Assembly (NCBI GenBank): GCA_009926905.1
Contig: RFNX01000454.1
Location: forward strand, 1 to 6,113
DNA from: Flavobacteriales bacterium
Lineage (GTDB): Bacteria; Bacteroidota; Bacteroidia; Flavobacteriales_D; Crocinitomicaceae
Direction of reading: 5' to 3'
Length of the DNA stretch: 6,113 nt
Part shown: positions 1 through 4,908 of the stretch, one piece after another
Position numbering within the stretch: position 1 is the stretch's first letter
How the letters are laid out: each line of letters starts with the position of its first letter
Translations under genes and position numbers: made by a program
Notes under the pieces: model-generated
What the model was told of the DNA's origin: nothing
The model's database searches: none
The model's input: the letters and a program-made list of their open reading frames with translations, nothing else

Positions 1-1
1 T

Positions 2-391
2 TTTGAAGCGCCATTGGCAACAAATGATTTAATACAATTAGTTGATGGAACTCATTTTGAATGGTTGGGCAGGGCCGATTTTATTATTAATAGTGGTGGT
101 TTAAAATTGAACCCAGAACAAATTGAATCTAAAATTTCACATCTATTTCCTTCTAAGTTTATTGTAACTTCCTTGCCAGATGAGCGTTTGGGTTCAATTG
201 CAGTACTACTAATTGAAAGCGAAAAAGAAATATTTATTCAAAAAAGTGATTTAGAAAAGTATCTTGTGAAATTTGAAATTCCAAAAAAAGTTGCTTTCAT
301 AACTCAATTCATAAGAACAGAAAGTGGTAAAATAATGCGCAAAGAATCAACTTCTAAAATCAAACAGAATGGCTGGAAATCGTTACTATGA
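2..391 (+). CDS. menE: O-succinylbenzoate-CoA ligase, C-terminal part (5' end outside window)
   Basis: C-terminal 129 residues of an AMP-forming acyl-CoA synthetase of the ANL superfamily. The reading frame is open to the left edge, so the TTG at 14 is not a start and the large N-terminal domain lies upstream. Visible are the hinge and A8 region (WLGRADFIINSGGLKLNPEQ, fragment residues 21-40) and the A10 motif near the end (TESGKIMRK), whose lysine (fragment residue 110) normally contacts the adenylate. The hinge-region wording matches MenE of Bacteroidota as I remember it. MenE activates o-succinylbenzoate to its CoA thioester in cytosolic menaquinone synthesis, and menaquinone is the usual quinone in this phylum. 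The 3' end overlaps the next gene by 23 bp, so the two are probably co-transcribed. Another acyl-CoA ligase remains possible because the substrate-binding domain is not visible. Confidence 0.78.
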   Translation, partial: FEAPLATNDLIQLVDGTHFEWLGRADFIINSGGLKLNPEQIESKISHLFPSKFIVTSLPDERLGSIAVLLIESEKEIFIQKSDLEKYLVKFEIPKKVAFITQFIRTESGKIMRKESTSKIKQNGWKSLL

Positions 392-866
392 TATTTTAGG
401 GTTGCCGCAAAACGCTACCGAAAAAGAAATTCGTAAGCGTTATAAAGAGTTAGCAAAGAAATTTCATCCCGATCGAAATCCAAGTCCTGACGCCGACAAA
501 ATGTTCATTGCAATCAACCATGCTTATCAACAATTGTTGTCGCCTTCATCAGTAAAATCAACCACTTTTTCAAATGCGCCAACTGAAGAAGAATTGCGAG
601 CAAAGCAAGAAGAAATTTACCGAGAAAAGGCACGAAAATTTACTAGGAATAAGCTAAAACAAGAACACGAAGCCCAATTATTATTTTATAAAAAATTGCG
701 AAATGGCAAACTTTGGCTGGCTTTCAAAGGAGTTACATTTCTCTGTTTTTTTGTAGTGGTTTTGATGGTGGCCGATGTTTTTTTACCAAGCATTAAAGAA
801 CAAGAATTAGTAACCGGTTACTCCAAACAAGTTTCAACAGCACATCTGAAAACGAAGTTTGTTTGA
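369..866 (+). CDS. Membrane-anchored J-domain (DnaJ-like) protein, N-terminal part or complete
   Basis: A J-domain occupies residues 5-60: YYDILGL opens helix I, helix II is basic (IRKRYKELAKKF), and the diagnostic HPD tripeptide sits at 33-35, followed by helix III (FIAINHAYQQLL). J-domains stimulate the ATPase of DnaK-type Hsp70s. A charged, probably helical stretch follows (71-112), then one membrane segment at about 118-139. There is no Gly/Phe region, zinc finger or DnaJ C-terminal domain, so this is not the general chaperone DnaJ but a specialised membrane-tethered co-chaperone with the J-domain predicted in the cytoplasm. The ATG at 369 lies inside the menE 3' end and is the only start that keeps the J-domain intact. 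The frame stops at TGA 864-866, but a -1 frame continues with coding-like sequence, so the true protein may be 283 residues (see the next entry). The client is unknown. Confidence 0.82.
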   Translation: MAGNRYYDILGLPQNATEKEIRKRYKELAKKFHPDRNPSPDADKMFIAINHAYQQLLSPSSVKSTTFSNAPTEEELRAKQEEIYREKARKFTRNKLKQEHEAQLLFYKKLRNGKLWLAFKGVTFLCFFVVVLMVADVFLPSIKEQELVTGYSKQVSTAHLKTKFV

Positions 867-1219
867 TTGAGACAAAATCCGGAAAACGCTTGTTTTTAAA
901 CCAAAATTCAAACTTGGACTTTAATTACATTCCATTTTTCACATTAGAAACTACCCGTATTTTTAAACATCCTACAAGGGCGCATAAAAATTCGTATTTT
1001 TCGAGCTCCGAAATTCCTGTTCACTTTACATTTTACTGGGCACAATCAGTTATTTGGATCCTTTTTCTTGTTCCAATAGTATTTCTTTTTTACAAAAAAG
1101 ACGATGTTTTCTTCGCCATTGGTCATTATTACACTCGTTACGTTTCGGGTTCATTGTTGATTTATTTTCTTGTAACTGAAAATCGTTGGTTACATCTACT
1201 AACTTTGGGTTTTTATTAA
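863..1219 (+). CDS. Membrane-protein tail, likely the frameshifted C-terminal half of the J-domain protein
   Basis: This frame encodes a soluble stretch, then two likely membrane segments (about residues 56-77 and 83-104 counted from TTG 863) and ends one base before nth. I recognise no domain. The only start near the left end is a TTG overlapping the upstream stop as TTGA, and no ribosome-binding site is visible. The frame is already open from 797, and the residues just before 863 (SENEVC) look like real protein. Restoring one base joins both pieces smoothly: an extra A in the run AAAA at 849-852 would give STAHLKNEVCLIETKSGK. The combined product would be 283 residues with a J-domain and three membrane segments. 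I therefore infer a one-base deletion, either a sequencing error or a real mutation. A separate translationally coupled gene starting at TTG is the alternative. Confidence 0.55.
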   Translation: MIETKSGKRLFLNQNSNLDFNYIPFFTLETTRIFKHPTRAHKNSYFSSSEIPVHFTFYWAQSVIWILFLVPIVFLFYKKDDVFFAIGHYYTRYVSGSLLIYFLVTENRWLHLLTLGFY

Positions 1220-1220
1220 T

Positions 1221-1865
1221 ATGACTAAAAAACAAAAGGCGATTTACATCATGGAAGAACTGGAAAAATTGTATCCAGAAACACCTATTCCTTTGGATCA
1301 CACAGATTCTTACACGTTATTAATTGCAGTTTTGTTGTCGGCGCAATGTACAGATGCGCGCGTGAATACTGTAACTCCAGCTCTGTTCAAATTGGCAAAC
1401 AATCCTTTTGACATGGTGAAATTGGAAATTTCTGAAATTCAAGCCATCATTCGACCTTGTGGTTTGTCTCCAAAAAAAGCAAAAGCAATTTGGGAACTTT
1501 CGGGAATTTTAATCGAGAAATACAAAGGTGAAGTACCAGCAAGTTTTGATTTATTAGAGGAATTACCTGGCGTTGGACATAAAACTGCATCTGTTGTGAT
1601 GTCTCAATCTTTCGGTTTTCCTGCATTTCCTGTAGATACGCACATTCATCGTTTGTTGACGCGTTGGGGAATCACAAGTGGTAAAAATGTCGAAGAAACC
1701 GAACGCGATGCAAAGGCTTTATTTCCAGAAGAAAGATGGAATAAATTGCATTTACAAATCATTTTTTATGGACGTTCACATTCGCCCGCACGCAGTCCAA
1801 AGCGAGAAATTGATTACATAACAGAAACGATTGGTACTGCTAAAGCGAAAAAAGAATTGGTTTGA
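1221..1865 (+). CDS. nth: Endonuclease III (DNA glycosylase/AP lyase) lacking the iron-sulfur cluster cysteines
   Basis: At 214 residues it is close to E. coli Nth (211). It removes oxidised pyrimidines and cleaves the resulting abasic site in base-excision repair. The substrate-pocket motif LLSAQCTDARVN is at 38-49. The helix-hairpin-helix motif (LPGVGHKTASVV, 115-126) carries the catalytic lysine K121, and VDTHIHR (138-144) carries the catalytic aspartate D139. Both catalytic residues are present, so activity is expected. The C-terminal loop that normally holds a [4Fe-4S] cluster has no cysteine at all: the position of the first ligand is S188 in GRSHSPAR, and the later ligand positions fall on non-cysteine residues. 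The only cysteines are C43 and C80, far from that loop. Basic residues R191, K194 and R195 remain and could still contact DNA. The ATG lies one base after the upstream stop, indicating co-transcription with the J-protein gene. Confidence 0.95.
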   Translation: MTKKQKAIYIMEELEKLYPETPIPLDHTDSYTLLIAVLLSAQCTDARVNTVTPALFKLANNPFDMVKLEISEIQAIIRPCGLSPKKAKAIWELSGILIEKYKGEVPASFDLLEELPGVGHKTASVVMSQSFGFPAFPVDTHIHRLLTRWGITSGKNVEETERDAKALFPEERWNKLHLQIIFYGRSHSPARSPKREIDYITETIGTAKAKKELV

Positions 1866-1878
1866 TTTCTTAACAATT

Positions 1879-1922
1879 GTTGATAATCTCTTTTAAGATC
1901 TTTTAATAAACTATTTATCAAC
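1879..1922. repeat. Inverted repeat GTTGATAA / TTATCAAC in the nth-dnaB gap
   Basis: Two perfect 8-bp arms (1879-1886 and 1915-1922) are separated by 28 bp. The same gap also contains the palindromes AACAATTGTT (1872-1881) and AAGATCTT (1895-1902), plus ATGCGCAT (1938-1945) just upstream of the dnaB promoter-like element. The loop is too long and the stem too AT-rich for an ordinary Rho-independent terminator. A binding site for a regulator of dnaB is possible, but short AT-rich palindromes also arise by chance in such DNA. The arms resemble the consensus DnaA box only imperfectly. Confidence 0.3.
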
Positions 1923-1949
1923 CTTCGATGAGGACACATGCGCATTGCG

Positions 1950-1957
1950 TATATTTG
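1950..1957 (+). promoter_or_regulatory. Candidate -7 promoter element for dnaB
   Basis: TATATTTG matches the Bacteroidota -7 consensus TAnnTTTG exactly. It ends only 4 bases before the dnaB ATG, so transcription would begin at or next to the start codon and give a leaderless message. No convincing -33 TTG lies at the usual distance; the nearest candidate is TTCG at 1924-1927, with 22 bp spacing. The in-frame codon before the ATG is a TGA, so the start cannot lie further upstream. Confidence 0.35.
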
Positions 1958-1961
1958 TTGA

Positions 1962-3524
1962 ATGGATACACCAGAAAATAGCCGCAAACCAATTTCCAGA
2001 GTAAAGACACCATCCGTCCTAACGGGCGATTTGGGTAAAATTCCACCACAAGCAGTTGACATCGAGCAAGTTGTTTTAGGTGCAATGATGTTAGACTCAA
2101 ATGCGGTAAATGAAATCATTGATATTTTACATCAAAATAGTTTTTACGACCCTAAGCATCAATACATTTATAAGGCAATTCGCGATGTTTTTGGAGAGCC
2201 GAGTCATGTTGATTTGGTTACAGTGACATCTAATTTGCAGAAAAAAGGTGAGTTGGAAGCAGCAGGAGGAGCTTCTTATATTGCTTCTCTTACAAATCGT
2301 GTAGGAAGTTCAGCTCACATTCAAATTCATGCACGAATCATCGTAGAAAAATCCATTAAAAGAGAGTTAATAAAAGTAAGTAGCGAAATCATTCGCGATG
2401 CATTTGACGATACAAAAGACGTTTTTGACTTATTGACAAGCGCGGAAGGAAATTTGTTTGCAATTGCTGAAAAGAATATGAGTAAACAGGTTGCATCTAT
2501 GCAAAGTGTTGTGAGAGAGGCCATTCAAGAAATTGAAAAAGCATCTCAAAATTCAGATGGTATTTCAGGTGTTCCGACTGGTTTCTTTGAATTAGACAAA
2601 GTTACTTCAGGTTGGCAACGTTCAGATATGATTGTTTTGGCAGCACGTCCCGGAATGGGAAAAACTGCCTTTGTACTTTCAATGGCAAGAAACACTGCGG
2701 TCGATTACAATATGCCAGTTGCTGTATTTTCACTTGAAATGTCGGCTGTACAATTGGTTAAACGTTTGATTGCCAGTGAAGCACGTATCGATGCTCAGAA
2801 ATTGAGAAAAGGCGATTTAGCTGACCACGAATTCCAACAAATGCACTCACGTATTTCAAAACTTTCAACAGCACCTTTATTCATTGACGATACACCAGGC
2901 TTGTCTATTTTTGACTTTCGTGCAAAATGTAGACGCTTAAAACAACAACATAAAATTGAATTAATCATCATCGATTACTTGCAGTTAATGTCGGCTAAAG
3001 ATGGCAAAGGTGGTGGGAATCGCGAGCAAGAAATTTCAACAATTTCACGATCCATAAAAGAAATTGCAAAAGAATTAAACGTACCAATTGTCGCGCTTTC
3101 ACAGTTAAGTCGTTCGGTAGAACAACGCGGAGGTGACAAACGCCCACAACTTTCTGACTTACGTGAATCGGGAGCAATCGAGCAAGATGCAGATATCGTT
3201 TCATTTATTTATCGTCCTGATTATTATGGGATTACTCAAGATGAAGACGGTCAATCGTTGAAAGATGTAGGTGAAATAATCATTGCAAAACATAGAAATG
3301 GTTCGTTAGAAAGAGTGCGTTTACGCTTTGTCCCGAATTATGCGCGCTTCGAAAACTTGAACGAAATGCCAGATTTAGAACTTTCGAAACCACTTTCTCC
3401 TGTGATGGCAGCTTTCAATAGTGAAAATTCGTATACAATACCAAGTAAAATGAATAGCACGGTTGTTGATGATAGAGAAGATGATTTATTTGACAAAAGA
3501 GACGTTGACGAAAACCCATTTTAA
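1962..3524 (+). CDS. dnaB: Replicative DNA helicase DnaB
   Basis: This 520-residue protein is the hexameric 5'-3' helicase that unwinds DNA at the replication fork and binds primase. The N-terminal DnaB domain begins at about residue 27 (IPPQAVDIEQVVLGAMM) after a short polar lead. A linker follows at about 175-205, then the RecA-like ATPase domain. That domain has Walker A ARPGMGKT at 228-235 (K234), Walker B LIIIDYLQL at 334-342 (D338), the SQLSRSVEQR and QLSDLRESGAIEQDAD motifs at 380-411, and AKHRNGS at 442-448 supplying the probable lysine and arginine fingers K443 and R445. There is no intein at the GKT site. The tail (about 470-520) is longer than in E. coli DnaB (471 residues) and ends in acidic residues and Asn-Pro-Phe, like the tip of SSB. 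The gene is followed after 3 bp by an exported-protein gene, probably in the same transcript. Confidence 0.97.
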   Translation: MDTPENSRKPISRVKTPSVLTGDLGKIPPQAVDIEQVVLGAMMLDSNAVNEIIDILHQNSFYDPKHQYIYKAIRDVFGEPSHVDLVTVTSNLQKKGELEAAGGASYIASLTNRVGSSAHIQIHARIIVEKSIKRELIKVSSEIIRDAFDDTKDVFDLLTSAEGNLFAIAEKNMSKQVASMQSVVREAIQEIEKASQNSDGISGVPTGFFELDKVTSGWQRSDMIVLAARPGMGKTAFVLSMARNTAVDYNMPVAVFSLEMSAVQLVKRLIASEARIDAQKLRKGDLADHEFQQMHSRISKLSTAPLFIDDTPGLSIFDFRAKCRRLKQQHKIELIIIDYLQLMSAKDGKGGGNREQEISTISRSIKEIAKELNVPIVALSQLSRSVEQRGGDKRPQLSDLRESGAIEQDADIVSFIYRPDYYGITQDEDGQSLKDVGEIIIAKHRNGSLERVRLRFVPNYARFENLNEMPDLELSKPLSPVMAAFNSENSYTIPSKMNSTVVDDREDDLFDKRDVDENPF

Positions 3525-3527
3525 AAA

Positions 3528-4790
3528 ATGAAAAACATAATTCTATTATTTTTCTTACTTAGTGTTTTGCCTTTAAAAGCAACTCAGATTTTGGTTCCAA
3601 TGGACGAAAGTCAAACGAATCATTTGAAAGCCTACGGCGTTGCGTTTTGGACCTTGGAAAATGAGATCACTATTGAGTGGTTGTTGAATTATAAAGGCGG
3701 TGCATTCTTGATGCCACATTTGAAAACTTTGGAGGAAGAATTATTGATTCGTGGTGTACGCTACGACGTTTTAACAGACGGACAAGTGAATCAAATTCGT
3801 TCGATGATTGCGAATCCTGAAGTGAATATGGAGATTGTACAATTGGAAAAAGCACCTAAAATAGCTGTATATACGCCCCCAAACAAACAACCATGGGACG
3901 ACGCTGTTACTTTAGTCTTAGAATATGCAGAAATCAAATACGATAAAATCTACGATTCAGCGATTGTTGTTGGGATGCTTCCAAAATACGATTGGTTGCA
4001 CTTGCATCACGAAGATTTTACAGGTCAATATGGAAAATTTTATAGCTCAGCACGTTATCAAGCTTGGTACCAGGAACAAGTGAGAATTGCAGAAAGTGAT
4101 GCTAAAATGTTAGGTTTCAAAAAAGTTTCTGAGTTGAAATTAGCTGTAGCTAAAAACTTAAAAAACTTTGTAGTAGGTGGAGGATTTCTTTTTACGATGT
4201 GCAGTGGGACTGATAGTTTTGATATTGCTTTAGCCTCTCAAGGAACAGATATTTGTGAAGCTGTTTTTGATGGCGACCCTTCCGACACGCGTGCGCAAGA
4301 TAAATTGGATTTTAATCAAACATTTGCTTTCAAAGATTTTCATTTGATTAAAGATCCGATGGTTTATGAGTATTCTGATATTGATGCGTCTGATTTACGA
4401 AATAACCGTATTATCACCGAGCCAGTTGATCAATTTTCGCTTTTCGACTTTTCTGCCAAATGGGACATTGTACCAACGATGTTAACACAATGTCATGTAG
4501 ACGTAATCAATGGTTTCATGGGTCAAACTACTGATTTTAGAAAAGAATTTATCAAGTCGAATGTGCTAATTTTAGGCGAAAATAAATCTGCTGGAACTGC
4601 TCGTTATATTCATGGTGAAATGGGGCAAGGAACATGGACATTTTACGGCGGACACGACCCAGAAGACTATCAACATTTTGTTGGCGACCCAGTTACTAAT
4701 TTAAGTTTACATCCTAATTCTCCAGGTTATCGCTTGATTTTGAATAACATATTGTTTCCAGCAGCAAAAAAGAAAAAAAGAAAGACATAG
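3528..4790 (+). CDS. Conserved exported protein of unknown function (family often mislabelled asparagine synthetase B)
   Basis: The 420-residue protein starts with a signal peptide (MKNIILLFFLLSVLPLKA, cleavage near 18-19), so it probably acts in the periplasm or at the cell surface. I recognise a family conserved across Bacteroidota that databases sometimes call asparagine synthetase B. The sequence does not support that name: no N-terminal catalytic cysteine follows the Met, and no SGGxDSS ATP pyrophosphatase loop is present. Landmarks are PPNKQPWDDAVTLVLEYAEI (116-135), WLHLHHEDFTGQYGKF (156-171), GGGFLFTMCSGTDSFD (217-232) with C225, and HGEMGQGTWTFYGGHDPEDY (362-381). The Gly-rich strand leading to C225 and the later histidines faintly recall class I glutamine-amidotransferase-like folds, which is inference only. 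The end is strongly basic (KKKKRK, 414-419). It is probably translated with dnaB, whose stop is 3 bp upstream. The substrate is unknown. Confidence 0.85.
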   Translation: MKNIILLFFLLSVLPLKATQILVPMDESQTNHLKAYGVAFWTLENEITIEWLLNYKGGAFLMPHLKTLEEELLIRGVRYDVLTDGQVNQIRSMIANPEVNMEIVQLEKAPKIAVYTPPNKQPWDDAVTLVLEYAEIKYDKIYDSAIVVGMLPKYDWLHLHHEDFTGQYGKFYSSARYQAWYQEQVRIAESDAKMLGFKKVSELKLAVAKNLKNFVVGGGFLFTMCSGTDSFDIALASQGTDICEAVFDGDPSDTRAQDKLDFNQTFAFKDFHLIKDPMVYEYSDIDASDLRNNRIITEPVDQFSLFDFSAKWDIVPTMLTQCHVDVINGFMGQTTDFRKEFIKSNVLILGENKSAGTARYIHGEMGQGTWTFYGGHDPEDYQHFVGDPVTNLSLHPNSPGYRLILNNILFPAAKKKKRKT

Positions 4791-4806
4791 AATTCATATT
4801 ATTTCA

Positions 4807-4836
4807 TTGTTAATTCAATTGTTTTCACTAAACTTG
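4807..4836 (+). promoter_or_regulatory. Candidate Bacteroidota-type promoter for rho
   Basis: TTG at 4807-4809 is followed after exactly 19 bp by TAAACTTG at 4829-4836, one mismatch from TAnnTTTG. This fits the TTG-N17-23-TAnnTTTG pattern of Bacteroidota housekeeping promoters. Transcription would begin near 4841-4843, leaving an untranslated leader of about 67 bases before the rho ATG. It lies just after the end of the preceding gene, where a separate rho transcript would be expected. The match is short and the region is AT-rich, so chance is not excluded. Confidence 0.45.
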
Positions 4837-4856
4837 CCATCAATTCTACAAGAAAA

Positions 4857-4878
4857 TTAGTGATTACTCAATCGCTAA
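4857..4878 (+). promoter_or_regulatory. Hairpin in the predicted rho leader
   Basis: TTAGTGATT (4857-4865) can pair with AATCGCTAA (4870-4878) over nine base pairs, one of them a G-U, around an ACTC tetraloop. No U tract follows it on the + strand; instead a run of ten A (4885-4894) lies between it and the ATG. It is therefore not a standard terminator for the upstream gene. It falls inside the predicted leader of rho, a gene known in E. coli to be autoregulated by attenuation in its leader. A role here is speculative because the stem is AT-rich and weak. Confidence 0.35.
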
Positions 4879-4908
4879 GAAATCAAAAAAAAAATTAGCA
4901 CAATCTAA

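Noticed and set aside
843..866. Programmed -1 frameshift in the J-domain gene
   Set aside because: No X XXY YYZ slippery heptamer is in the right phase, the A run is only four long, and there is no obvious downstream structure. A simple one-base deletion explains the data better.
1050..1301. Minus-strand frame of 83 codons across the J-protein tail and nth start
   Set aside because: It overlaps the clear start of nth and shows no recognisable domain or start context.
1866..1910. Rho-independent terminator after nth
   Set aside because: Only AT-rich short palindromes are present, with no GC stem followed by a U tract.
1879..1923. DnaA boxes upstream of dnaB
   Set aside because: TTATCAACA (minus strand) and TTATCAACC differ from TTATNCACA at one and two positions respectively. 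With only two weak sites and no AT-rich unwinding region or dnaA/dnaN context, an origin is not supported.
2640..2670. Intein insertion in DnaB at the Walker A loop
   Set aside because: The ARPGMGKT motif is uninterrupted and protein length is accounted for by normal domains plus a tail extension.
4195..4225. ATP pyrophosphatase loop of asparagine synthetase in MCSGTDSFD
   Set aside because: The PP-loop signature is SGGxDS(S) with two glycines after Ser, and this lacks the second glycine. The N-terminal glutaminase cysteine is also missing and a signal peptide is present.
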